DNA of 64,000 bases from Ananas comosus. Its lineage: Eukaryota; Streptophyta; Magnoliopsida; Poales; Bromeliaceae. The stretch is taken from positions 2,679,432-2,743,431 of the forward strand of contig NC_033630.1 of the NCBI RefSeq assembly GCF_001540865.1, in the 5' to 3' direction. This document shows, piece after piece, positions 1 to 12,093 of this stretch. Both the position numbers and the translations under genes were made by a program. Each line of letters starts with the position of its first letter. The first letter of the stretch is position 1. The notes under the pieces were generated by a model that made no database searches, was not told where the DNA came from, and saw nothing but the letters and a program-made list of their open reading frames with translations.

Positions 1-60
1 TCATCCAACGGCAAAACTCAATAGTACCAACGCTTGGTACTATTGATAGTTAGTAGCATA
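1..60. mobile_element. Right-end remnant of a foldback element
   Basis: The first bases hold a short palindrome around AGTACCAACGCTTGGTACT, followed by ATTGATAGTTAG and then a long TA tract. This is the same order (small terminal palindrome, an ATAGT-type segment, TA microsatellite) seen at the right ends of the foldback elements further along. The rest of the element lies beyond the left edge, so the assignment is by resemblance of one end only. Confidence 0.35.
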
Positions 61-72
61 ATTTTATATTAT

Positions 73-106
<34 letters not shown>

Positions 107-645
107 GGAGCTAGCTGTTATACTATCGGTAGTACGGAGGTCTCCGTGCTACCAAGTTGTTTTCAATGATGCAGCTTCCAAATCAAAGATCGGCTTCGTT
201 AGACTTGATCTACACTATTAAAAGTATTTAGAAACTAAATTTCATATTTTTTCGATATCATTTGGATAGTGATCAAAGGTCTCAAAATTGACAATTTTAA
301 TAGTAGATTTGATGCGTTTGTGAATTTAACGGTGTAAACCAATCCAAATCTGATAAAATTTTTATAGAAAATTCTTTTCACTATTTAGAGTAACATCAAT
401 ACCTTTAATCTTAAATTCAAGTCTTTTATCATTATTTTTTATGAGATTTTTATTTTCACCCGTTCATTTTTAAACTACTCGTTTGATAGATAAATGATGC
501 CGAAAAATTATGAAATTTAGATTCCAAATACTTTCAATAATATAGATCAAGTCTAACGAAGCCGATCGTCGATTTGGTGGAAGCCACAATATTGAAAACA
601 ACTTGATAGCACAGAGTCCTCCGTACTACCGATAGTATATCAGCC
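107..645. mobile_element. TA-flanked foldback MITE, copy 1 (type A ends)
   Basis: The two halves are inverted copies of each other. The left arm begins near GAGCTAGCTGTTATACTATC and reads GTAGTACGGAGGTCTCCGTG; the right arm ends with the complementary version and CGATAGTATATCAGCCTAGC. Arms run about 200 bp each, with a central spacer that is not paired. TA repeats lie directly left of it and CT then TA repeats directly right. No coding capacity is visible. The inner arm sequence (GATCGGCTTCGTTAGACTTG) recurs in most other copies in the window. Confidence 0.75.
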
Positions 646-709
646 TAGCACTCTTTCTCTCTCTCTCTCTCTCTATATATATATAGAGTTGAGCTAGAAT
701 ACTCTCAAT

Positions 710-740
<31 letters not shown>

Positions 741-821
741 ATTCTCTTCTCACGCTTTAACGCCACCGAAGGTGACCAAAAACTTTAACGTGCGCATGTT
801 CTTCGCCCTCGCTACTATTCA

Positions 822-1048
822 GTGCAAACGGAGAACGAGTTAATACACAGGAGAGACATACATGCCACGGAGTTTTCCCGTGAAGTAGAGAAAGGGAAAG
901 ATTTAAAAAAAAGAAAAAAGGCGTCGTCTTCTCCTTCGCACTCTTCTTTTCTCCTCACTCTCCATATCTACCCACATTCATTCCTTGCTTCCTCCTTTCC
1001 CTGTCACGAGATCCCTCCTCTCTCCCCCTCCCCTTCTCCTCCCCTCTT

Positions 1049-1090
<42 letters not shown>

Positions 1091-1202
1091 ATGCCTCCTC
1101 TTCCTCGGTCTCTGCTTCATTCTCTCTCCTGTCCATCTCCAAAACCCTGCTAAGCGGAGCGCGTCGACGGTTCGCAGCACGACCCGCCAGGTGTTCGACG
1201 AA
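822..1202 (+). other. 5' leader of the TTL gene with in-frame (CT)n tract
   Basis: The stretch before the chosen TTL start is pyrimidine-rich and holds a long CT repeat (about 1050-1088). It is open in the same frame as TTL from an ATG at 822, which would add 127 residues of low-complexity, Ser/Leu-rich sequence. Known TTL proteins begin close to an M-S-H sequence like the one at 1203, so I treat this as 5' UTR and promoter-proximal DNA. (CT)n leaders of this kind are common in plant 5' UTRs. Confidence 0.5.
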
Positions 1203-4200
1203 ATGTCCCACACGGGTGCCAGCATGACCAACGGCCATGTCGGCGCCGACGCGCTCTCCGATCGCTTCGACGGCGCCGTCGCCTTCGACGCCAACAAGCC
1301 GGATGCGAAGGAGATCTTCGCGCTCGCGTCCGCCGCCACCACGAGCAGCAGCTCCACCGGCTCCTCTGCCGGCCTCGCGGGGCGCCGAACTCACTCGGGC
1401 GAGTTTCTCTTCGGGTCGAGCAGGGAGGCCGCTCACAACTCCGCCGGCGCCGTCGCTTCCAAACCCGGGCACCGCCGCACGGGCTCCGTCCCGATCATCC
1501 CCACCGCGGCCTCCACGACCAGCACGGCCACTTCCCCCGTGACCCACGCACTCCCCGCCGGGAACATCTGCCCCTCGGGGAAAATCGCGAAACCCGGCGC
1601 GGCGCCGCTGAGGCCCGCCGCGCGGAGCGACGTGCTCGGCTCCGGCACCGTTAATTATGGTCACGGGAGCATAATGCGGGGCGGGGGTGGCGGCAGCAGC
1701 AATGGCACCGCGTCGGCAAAGGTGGCTGTGAGTATGGATAATGCGGAGGAGGTGAAGAGGGTGGGGAATGAGCATTACAAGAAGGGGAGGTTCGAGGAGG
1801 CGCTGCGGCTCTACGAGAGGGCAATTGCAATGTGCCCGGATAACGCCGCGTGCCGCAGCAATCGTGCGGCCGCGCTTATCGGATTGGGGAGGCTGGGAGA
1901 GGCCGTGAGGGAGTGTGAGGAGGCCGTCCGGCTCGATCCGGCCTACGGGCGCGCGCACCATAGATTTGCTGCACTGCTCATACGGTAAGTGCTCGATCTA
2001 ATTCAGCTACAAGTTCTACAAACTTTGCAACGTAGTGCTGTGATTAAGGGTTAAGATAGTTGCGTTGTTCTTGGACGAGATTGGATCTACATTGTATCTT
2101 CCGGTCATAATTGAGATTCGGTTAGTGTAATTATCCCTGCCCTTTGAAAAGAAGCAATTTTGTTCAGTGGTTTGTATTTATTGATGATTGGTGCTTGCTG
2201 AATCTAGTTGATTGAGAATTCTCGTTCCCTTTTGATCACCGGATATGTGTGAAATGTTGGAATAGATCTTTCATTTACCGAGTACGCCAAGCTCTTGTTG
2301 TTTATGTTGAGTATTTTTCAATTAGATCAATCTTTTCTTTTGGGTACCATCGTGTTAGAGCAAATTCTAGACCCTTCAATTTCATGAGGTTGTAGATTCG
2401 GTTCCCACCAAGTATGTTGAATAGATAAATTCTCCTATGGAAACCCGATGAGATTAAATCCACATCTCTGATTTCACCTATTAATTCCTCATACCTTTCA
2501 CATCGATCCTTAGCATGAACGGGGTTAGGTATATTGCTGGACCATTTCCTTTTAATCGATCTTTTAGATACTAGCAGAGATTGGTATATAGAATGGCTAT
2601 TTTTTCTTGTTTTACTATGTGTTGCTAAGTTTTAACATAATAGCGTGTTCAATTTATCCTGTGGTTTAGCCTCCTGCCATTCTTTTATAAATCGTTAAGT
2701 GCTTATATGTGTTATATTCCACTTCTTGTAGTGTTGAAGTGCATCTAAGTTCAAGCTAATTCTTGAATCGCTGCAAATTTAGTGCTGTTAAAAGTTCTCT
2801 CAAGTTAGGTGATGAATTTGATGTAATTTGCTACTTCTGACTTCGAAATGCAGGTTAGGGCAGGTTGATAATGCTCGGAGACACCTCTTCTTGGCTAGTC
2901 CACAACCGGATCCCGTTGAGTTGCAGAAGCTACAAGCAGTAGAGAAGCACTTGAGCAGATGCGCAGAAGCCAGGAAGAGTGGAGACTGGAAAAGTGCTTT
3001 AGGGGAAAGCGATGCTGCTATTGCAGCAGGGGCAGATTCATCTCCCTCGGTGAAAATCCCTGTCTTATATTTCAAGCTATTTTCTGTGTAAGTAAATGAA
3101 GAACAAGTATGCTAATATCTGAAACTCGTGATTTGCAGCTCATTGCTTTAAGAGCAGAAGCACTTCTCCGACTTCATTACCTCTCTGAAGCTGAGTTGGC
3201 TGTGTCCAATGCGTCCAAACTTGTTGATTGTTCCTCTTCATGCTGCTCGGTTGCAAGGGCTTTTGGTTTTCTCTCCCTCTCCTACATCTTTTTTGTTCGT
3301 GCCCAAGTAGAAATGGCATTGGGAAGGTGATTTGTCAAACTTAGTTATGTTTGTTTCTATGATTAAGTGCTAATTTAGCCGAACTTTTAAAACGGCTTTG
3401 CTATTCTAGAAATCAGAAACTTCCGAAACAAGGCATTTGGCTAACAAAAAGTCCATATCTTTTGCTGTGACGAGTTGAAATTATCTGTCCCCATGTAGAA
3501 GCTTTATTTGAATAAAGCTTCTACTTCTGCTTTAGTGAGAGATATATTATTGAAAAAGCTGTTAGTAATTCTTTAAACAATACTTGTATAGAACCTCCAA
3601 TTGGCCGGAAGCAGCCCTAAATGATAAATTCAATATATTTGACCTCGTGAGAAATGATGGTCGATATTTTTCAGGTTCGAGAATGCAGTTGGAGCAGCTG
3701 AAAAATCAAAGCAAGCAGATCCCGGAAATGTAGAAGTGACAACAATGCTTAACAAAGTAAAAGCCGTGGCCCGAGCCCGATCCCTAGGGAACGAGCTCTT
3801 CAATTGTGGAAAGTTCGCAGAGGCTTGCTTAGCTTATGGAGAAGGGCTTAAGCATGATCCCTTGAACTCCGTCCTCTACTGCAACAGAGCAGCTTGCAGA
3901 TACAAGCTCAGACAGTGGGAGAAGTCTATTGATGATTGCAATGAAGCCCTTAGGATTCAACCAAATTACATTAAGGCCCTCCTTAGACGTGCTGCCTCAA
4001 ATGGCAAGGTGGATTTTTTTTTTTCTCTTTCTTTTTCCTGCCTCTTTTGTTTTTTAATTCTGTCTCCTACATTAGATCAGTTCAATTTGGTTTATCATTT
4101 TTTTTTTAAACTTCTTTTTGATGTTTAGATTGAAAGATGGGCTGAATGTGTGAGAGATTATGAGGTTCTCAGTAAGGAACTTCCTGGTGACATCGAAGTG

Positions 4201-5217
4201 GCAGAGGCTCTGTTCCATGCTCAAGTGGCACTTAAGACGTCTCGTGGTGAGGAAGTATCAAATCTCAAGTTTGGAGGAGAGGTTGAAGAAATCACGGGCA
4301 TCGAGCAGTTCCAAACAGCTATAACTCTGCCCGGTGAGAATCACTTTTATTTTCTGATAAATATTCATCAACAAAACAATATACTTTTCTTCTCCCAAGG
4401 GCTAGAGTAATTTCATATCTTGGCCTTCAATACCTTACATTACTGCTTCCCCACTCAGATCATTGATAACCATTCAAAATCAGGCTCTACAGTTGTATTT
4501 ATTGCTATGGATAATGAAACTAATTGTTAATTAGCATACTTCGTTCTATTTGTTGCTATGCAAGTAATCATTGTAAACCTATCATATTCCTTTTTCTTTC
4601 CTTTCCTGTTACAGTATTTTGAGTTCATAAGCGTAAAATTGTCCATTTCACTAATAGGGAACGTTGCCATTTACAGCTTTCTGCTACTAGTGATGTTGCA
4701 GTCTCCTATTGGTTATTTGGTTGTGACTGGCTCAAATATTGCACTATCTGCCCAATTAATATCCTCCATAGTCCATAACGTCATTATGGTAGAAAGTTTG
4801 CTAAATGCTAGTTGGTACGACGCAACAGCTATTATTCCTCTCACCAGTCATTTGAATGATCTGGCTTCCGTGTTTTCAGGAGTTTCTGTCGTCCACTTCA
4901 TGGCATCGCTGAATGAGCATTGCAGCAAAATCTCGCCATTCGTTGATGCTTTGTGTACCCGATATCCATCTGTGAATTTTCTAAAGGTAGGATCACCATC
5001 ACCGTACCTCATATCGTTCTCACAAGTCTGCTTTTATCATTTCCTTTTACACGTGAACATTTAGGTTGATATAAGCGAGAGTCCTGCTGTCGCCAAAGCA
5101 GAGAACGTGAGGACAATCCCCACATTCAAAATCTACAAGAATGGCGCGAGGGTGAAGGAGATGATTTGCCCTAGCCAGCAAGTATTAGAGTACTCTGTGA
5201 GGCACTATGTATTTTGA
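1203..5217 (+). CDS. TTL1: TPR repeat-containing thioredoxin-like protein (TTL family)
   Basis: Seven exons: 1203-1984, 2854-3049, 3139-3326, 3675-4008, 4129-4333, 4880-4986 and 5065-5217. All introns are GT-AG and phases agree, giving 654 residues. Order of parts: a Ser/Ala/Gly-rich disordered N-terminus (about 1-175), a first TPR block (about 178-290; [20 protein letters not shown]), more TPR-like helices, a second TPR block (about 416-500; [20 protein letters not shown]), then a C-terminal thioredoxin-like domain (about 565-654; [15 protein letters not shown]). The thioredoxin domain lacks the CxxC pair: only one Cys stands in the NEHCSKI segment, as in the family, so it is probably not a classical redox enzyme. 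Arabidopsis TTL proteins act as scaffolds in brassinosteroid signalling, cellulose synthesis and osmotic-stress tolerance. The start is chosen by family resemblance. Which TTL paralogue this is cannot be settled; the symbol is approximate. Confidence 0.93.
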
Positions 5218-6868
5218 AGTCCATGAAGCTGATAATTCTTTGATACTTCCGTCCACTCATCATCGTCGTCACACCAAGCAATGCCGGCCATTTAATGATC
5301 CATTATTGAGAAGTCAGCATGAGGAAGAGTTATTGAAATGCCAATTTCACACCCTTTTTCTGGTTTAAATGTATGCATAGTCCCTGTACAATCCCAATGT
5401 TGCAACTTGGTCGCAATACTTTTCACATTAATACTTTAGCCGCCGAAATTTCACATCTACTGCACTTGACCTAAAACAAAACTTAAATTCGCTTATAAAA
5501 CGATCGTTTTATTTTTTACTGCCTCAATTTACTTCAAACAGGGTTTAAAGGTCATTTTACAATAAAACCGTTCTTATTTGCCGTCGAGGGTGTATAAGTG
5601 TTGTCTGAGAGAGTTTAAGATCTAAAGCATTTGAGTAAAAAGTACATGAGCAAGTTGCAGTGTTGGGACCGTCCATGGACTATTCATACATTTACCCTTT
5701 CCTTTTTATTATCTACCACCCTGTTTAGCTCCTCACCTACCTTATTAATTATTTTCATGGCCTTTATTTGGAACCCTCTCTTTTCTTTCTTAGCCATGGT
5801 TGCGATTTTCTCATACAAGAAACGAAAAAGAAAAACCGTTTTCCTCTTCATGAGAAGCATGAGTATATATATATACTTAATTTAGTTGTTCTCTTCAAAG
5901 ACGGAGATAAATTGGCTGTTGCAGATGTATCTGTATATAAACTTGTATTCAAAATGGTGATACTGCTGCAGCTGGTGCCGGTAAATGGTACCATTTTGTT
6001 TATCAATAAGAGAACTAGTAATTCTTTTAGTTCCATCATGTGGTTCTCGGATTGGAATTGCATTTAGGACATGTTTCGACTCCTTAGAGTTTACAGTGTT
6101 GTTTAGTAAAATGTTATCATACTAGTGCTTATAGCAAAAGCACTATTGAAGTACTCTTATTATAGTTCATCTCCAAAACAAAAGCGAAAGCTTCAAACTT
6201 CGGCGCTTGTTTCTTTTCTCCAGTTTCTCTTCGTAGTGTTATAATCTCTAGATTTTTCTGTTCAATCTATTTATTTCTCTTTTGAGATTTATCAAGTGGA
6301 ATCAAACTCACAAGTTTCGGTGGCGACATGTGCAAGGAGATTGAACTTATTTTCGTATACGTTTTTTCTGAAAATTTCTCTAATAATTTTTAACTATATT
6401 TATTGCACAAGTTTCCAATTAAAGTTTCTATTTGTAAAAGCTGCAGATCCTTGGCAATAAAAAAAAATAAAAAATCAGAAACCAGATCAATAAGACAATA
6501 AAACGTCCTTTAATCGTGCATTTACAACTGCGTTATGTTGGCAACTTTAATATCATATTCAAACCCTTCAAGCAACGATTTTATACAAAAATAAACAATT
6601 AAGTGATAGAAACGTCCCTACATAATTTTCAAAGCCCCTATTTAGTAGTAACATAATAGGTGGTTTTAGTCTATTCTCTAGGGTCTATGAATGACATAGT
6701 ACAAAAGGTACATACAATAATTTCCGCTACCAAAAAAAAAGGCCTAGACAATAAATTCTATTTAGGCTTCTATGTGTACAAGAAATTGAGTCCACTCCAA
6801 ATTAATTTAATTAGGTTGGTGATAAATGTAGAAATTTTGTTGGCCACCTCCCTGGTGGCCTCAAAAAT
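5218..6868. other. 3' flank of TTL, no gene seen
   Basis: The first few hundred bases are probably the 3' UTR. After that the DNA is AT-rich with only short chance open frames. I see no splice-linked coding segment and no clear repeat structure. Confidence 0.5.
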
Positions 6869-7283
6869 TAGGATACATTGATACTTATATCTAAAATTTT
6901 ATTCAAATCCGAATCCAGACAGAGTGAATTTGTCCGATACTAAATGGATATAGTTTCAGATATGAATATCAAAAATAAAAAATCCGACGAATTTTGATTA
7001 TACCCGACCGAAATCCGAATTTATTTTATATTATATATAATATGTATATATATGTTTGGTGTTATATATTTGAATTTATATTTTAAAATTTTAAATTTAA
7101 TATAATATATTTTGAAATATTTAAAAAAAATAATTATTTCAAATTCAGGTTCAGTTCGAATTTTTGATCAAATTCGAATTTGAATATAAATTTTTAAAAT
7201 TTATCAAAGTAAATTAGGATTTGGGTTTCAGATTTGGTGTCGGCAGGTTCGGATTTTTAAAAATCTGCTCCTTGGCATCCCTA
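6869..7283. mobile_element. hAT-like MITE, degenerate
   Basis: The element begins near TAGGATACATTGATAC and ends GGCATCCCTA, a worn version of the plant hAT terminal repeat (TAGGGATGCCAA and relatives). The interior alternates phrases such as TCCGAATCC and CAGGTTCAG with AT-rich DNA. The same phrases, in the same order, occur in the element at 47351-48590. No 8-bp target duplication is convincing, and no transposase is present. Confidence 0.5.
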
Positions 7284-7654
7284 GTCTATCCGCAATGAAG
7301 AGAAGAGAACACGAAGGACATAAATGAAAACAGGGCTGAAACAGCTCACAGTGTCAGCAAACATGAACCCACCATCATAAATTGCATTTTGTACTTGCAA
7401 GAAAGAAACAAACCTAAAACTTTTGCTGTGGATCTCTCTTTTGGATTTGATTTTTCAATTTTATTTTACTCATGATGCAGGTAAAATTTATGGAAGAGAG
7501 GAAGTTTTTCTTTTAATAATGTTTTAAAAATCCAATCAAATAGCGACTTGAAAATAAAAACTTACCCGTTGAATTAGTGACGTCGGCATGATATTATAAA
7601 TATACAATTATTATTTTTAATCTATTATGTATAACAATATATATATTTATAGTG

Positions 7655-7910
7655 TAGAGCTACTATACTATTAGAATTATAGAATATTTGATGCTTTCAA
7701 TTTTTTGACTATTGAATTAAGAATTGTACGGTTGATATGATTGCGATCTCTCCTAGAATTGAGTAGTACTTTTAAAGTTGAGTGGTCCCCACAGGGTAAT
7801 AATATTAATCCAAAGATTAAAAATAATTAAAAGGGCTGATTTAAGAACCAAAAAGTCAGAACCATCGAATTCTCTATGCTTCCAATAGTATAGTAGCTGT
7901 ACTCTATATT
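7655..7910. mobile_element. Short TIR element, relative of the foldback family
   Basis: Left end GTAGAGCTACTATACTATTA and right end CAATAGTATAGTAGCTGTAC are inverted copies of each other. They resemble the outer ends of the foldback MITEs, but the interior is different and short. The element lies between TA-rich tracts and a TTA repeat (about 7918-7956). Non-coding. Confidence 0.5.
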
Positions 7911-9089
7911 TATATTTATATTATTATTATTATTATTGTTATTATTATTATTATTATTCTAGTATCATATTTAAATATAATATATTAATTTTTAGAGCAA
8001 GTTAAGTAGATATAGATTTTCATGTTTTTCTTATAAGACTAATTTATGCTAATAAAATATAAAATTAGCTAAGTTGATTCTATGCTGTTGAATTTTAACA
8101 TGACTTGATTAAAAAAAAAATTCTGTTGGTATAAGTAAAATTGGATCGATTCACCAGCTCGATGGCTGAACCACCGGTTCAAATAATTCAAAATGATTCT
8201 TTACTTATCTGATTTAAACTGTTTGAGCTGAATCGCTTTACATCCTAAGTAAACTAAATAAAGAAAGTGAATATTTACCATTGAAAAGTACTTCACCATT
8301 CTCCACCATCCATGAAATAAATACATCCTAAATAGACTGTTATGGAAACTAAATGATATTTTGGGCTTCTCTGGGCTGCATGGATGTCGAACTATTGAAG
8401 CTTCCTTTTTTTTTGGGGGTAGTACCTTTCCATAGGCATCAATCTATTGGAAAACTAAAAGTTTCAAATTATTAATTTGTAAGCAAAGCATAAATTTAAA
8501 ATTATTTGTATTTACCAAATGCTCTGCTATAGATGTTTGTAACTAGCAGCAGAATCAAGTTTGAGACCGACCAGGTACGAAGGTGATCTAACACAATTGA
8601 AGTTGACGATTCTCTAGCTAGATGGCTTACTAATAACTTTTAGCTGCAGTGGAAGTTGAAGCCAAAAATTTTATTTTGAAAGGCGAAAAAAAAAAAGAAT
8701 ATTGTCCAAAGTTTAATTAGATTTCTCACTAAGGGGAATAGCTTAAATACTCAAAACGGATTTAAGGGCAAAATGGCCTCAAAATCAACCATATAAAATC
8801 ACAATAGGCAAAAGTTTTTCTTTTTAGAAACATCAAATAAGATAAATTAATTGGATTTACCATATATATTATATGAGTTGCTTTTTTTGTGGGTTTGGTT
8901 TGGGCCCTATTGTTAGATACCGTATCTTTGTGTGGGCCTAGCTATGGCCCAAGTAAGTGTCAGGTTAAAGTTAAGGCCAACTCCGTGGCCTTATTCAAGA
9001 GTTCTAATGTTATTAGCGTATATCAACACATCAACAATATATAAAAATAACAATATTTTGAAACTCTTAGCAATGCTATAGTCCGAAAG
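7911..9089. other. AT-rich intergenic DNA
   Basis: A TTA microsatellite at the left, then low-complexity AT-rich sequence. No coding segment or recognisable repeat was found. Confidence 0.4.
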
Positions 9090-9230
9090 TGTAACGCTCT
9101 TGATAGTCCTGCATCGGATGGAAAAAAAGTTGCAATTGGGAATATAAGAGAATATGGCCTCTAATTATATATAATAACTGGATTTAAGCCTGCATTTTGG
9201 CATTTTCTACCGCGCGTGTAGGTTGTTATA
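9090..9230 (+). mobile_element. Possible solo LTR of a miniature LTR element
   Basis: Begins TGTAACGCTCTTGATAGTCC and ends GGTTGTTATA, with internal phrases (CATCGGATGG, ATAATAACTGGA) that parallel those of the TRIM-like element at 23644. This is the pattern of a short LTR of the TGTAAC...GTTATA type. There is no primer-binding site beside it, so at best it is a solo and degenerate LTR. Confidence 0.35.
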
Positions 9231-12093
9231 TCACTTAAAACAAGGAACAAAAAGAGCTTCTTAACTTGAAGAGCTTAACAAGCTTCAAAGAAAATACAAT
9301 TTAGTTACACATATTCTTCTCAAACAGTTGCGATCAGATATTGCTTCCATGCAAGGACCAGCGAGGCAAAAAGCTCAAACTAAATCAAGTTCTCTTTTAA
9401 GATAGCTTAATTTAGATGATACACAATTAAGGAATAATGTATCAATCACTTACATGTTCACACGAAAGCTGCACCACATGGAACAGCAATGCCGACAGTT
9501 AAATTTCTCGATCGGAGAATAAAGTTATCCCGCAGAAAGCGAACTAAACTTGACTTTGCCTATTCCTTTCCATTTGTTATACACTTATCCCGCGCTTTTT
9601 CCCCGATTATAATACACTTATCCCCCCCTTTCTCATCAATGATAACACCCTTAAATCAACTACCTTGATTACTTAATTAGGGCCTAATGATCAATAAATT
9701 AATGAATAAAGGAGGGGAGAGGGGGGGTGGGGGATGAACATCTAATTCATGCATGGAGTATCTTCAGTGCATTCCACGTAGCAAAGCGCGCGGCCCTCGC
9801 TTTTCATTGCTTTTGATCCTGCGATAGTAGAAAAGGCAAAAGGAAAGGTCACATAACATCCTTAAGATTGTATAATAAAAACTGTGTTATGTAAACATAT
9901 ATCCCCTCCTTGATCTTTAACCCTTTGTTGATTTGTTTCACGGACCCTTTGCTGCAACTTTGTAATGAAATGGATGTAACATATAGGACAATGCCATGAA
10001 ACAAAAGGGCCTTTCCCATTGGATGATAGGAAAAAAAATAAAGGGGGACCTGTACTATAGGATAAGATAATGAGATAAGGGTCCATTACCTGAATTTGTT
10101 GCATGTCCTTTGGCCTTGTAAAGAGAACCTTGGAAAGAATGGTTCATAAGGTAGCTCCTCATCTTCCTTCTCCTTTTTATTTATTTATTTATCTTGCCCC
10201 CCTTTTCTAAGGCCGATACGGTCACACAGTAAGGTTTAGCTAAAGATATTTGAATCAATCGATCAATAACTATGCCTAGATGAACGAATATTTACATCAA
10301 CTATGCTAGTAGTCAGAGAAATTATATTAATGCATCCACTTTTCTCGCGAAAAAGGAACCAATATTTCCCTTTTGCTATATGGCTCTTCTTGTCACCAAA
10401 GCTTGGAAAGTCAATGAGAACACCAAAAGCCAACACCACATGCCTCCAAATTCACTCCTTAATTCCTGCGTCATAATGAAATTAGCCCATTATACTAAAA
10501 AAATATAGATATATATGAGTTTATGCTACCTTTAACTGCACCTTGATTAGTTGACAATAGAGTATAAAACAAAAATGGGTAAACATATATTAGAATATAT
10601 ATATATATATATATAGCTTTGTGTTGGTAAATTATGTCTCTTTCTTATTTTAGTGAATCAAGAATAGCATGCTTTCGGTGATAAATATGCTAAAAGTAAT
10701 ATCATTATCATTCCAAGATGCCATCTTTCATAAGAAGCATCGAATATACTAAGTTGATAAAGTTCCAATATCAACACTTTAGCTTGAGAAAGTGTGACTA
10801 TAAGTTCACACACTGCTTATTCTCTAAAAAAAAAAGAGTTCACACACTGCTCAATGAGATGTAGGGAACCACAGCATCACACATATATTTCGAAAAAGAT
10901 TTCTTTTTTCAAAAAAAAAAAGGATATTAATTGCTGCATCACAAAAAGAATAGTTAGCTGTAATGCAATTAATATACCGATTCTGTCTATGTACTGATTA
11001 TGCGACCAGAGTAGTCGCCAAAGTTAAAGGCAAAATTGAGAATCTTTGTTATTTATTTTGGCTTTGGCTTAAAAACAAATTTATAATAATATTTATTTAT
11101 TTTGGTAATCAAGAGCTCAGACCATTAATTACATAAGTGCAATCCGTTGTGACTCAAATTGGTGCCCTAAACCAAACCCTGCACATTATTTAACAAAAAG
11201 CATCACTATTCATTTTAATTTAAAAGAAGGATTTCCAGGATTAAAGGGGTTTATGGTTCAATTATTTAGGAGAATTACACCAATGCATGTCCACATAAAA
11301 CTTTAAGTATATAATTTATGTATTAGAAACATTAAGATCATAGGCTAGATTTTAATATATATATATGTAGGCTGAATAGTATACATCCATATTTTGCTCT
11401 TCTATTAATTATAATTACTAGAGAAAGAGTATTCTTTACATGTGAATATTTTGACAAGTTGGAGTTTCTGCAAATAGTGTTCAAATATGTAAGTAGAGAT
11501 GATGGAAGCTTTTATATGCTAGTCTAGCTGAAGCTACAAATATATATTCAAAAAATAGCTTTTGTTCTTCTATGGCCAAATGCTTTTTTGCTTCCCTAGC
11601 TACCAAGGTGCAATCCTTTGATGTTTGATATTTGATAATTATAGTTTGGTTTGACAAGTGCTTCTGAAGAGAGTATTTTTTTGAAAAGTATTTATTTTTA
11701 AAGGAATTTGAAGAAGTGTTTAATGACTTAGCAGAGAAGCTATTCTAAAACCCTTGCTAAATAGATTACCTAATGATTGACATTTTAAGTCAAGAAATCT
11801 TCAAAAACAAGCTACCATATAACATGTTAATAATTAAAAAGGTGAAATTGTATAGATCATAACTGAACTAAAACAATAATTTACAAAATTGCATACCAAT
11901 GTCAAAATGCACTATATTTTAGATAAGAAGTATAAATTTGCGGAGAAAAAAAATAAAATTTTTATAAATTCTACACAAATATAAATACTGTAGTATATTT
12001 GATATATTGGTACACATAATAAATAAAAAAAAATTGATTGACTGACGCACGTATAGAAAAAAAAAAATTGGCAGCCATTTGGGAACACGAGAG
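9231..12093. other. Intergenic DNA between TTL and the glucanase, no gene seen
   Basis: Nearly 3 kb of AT-rich sequence lying 3' of the glucanase gene. It has short TA repeats (about 10594-10614) and A-rich runs. Several open frames of 60-80 codons exist but show no domain, composition or splice support. I see no element with clear ends. Confidence 0.4.

Noticed and set aside
1089..1961. 290-codon minus-strand open frame opposite TTL exon 1
   Set aside because: Shadow of the GC-rich TTL first exon; G/R-rich and without any family features.
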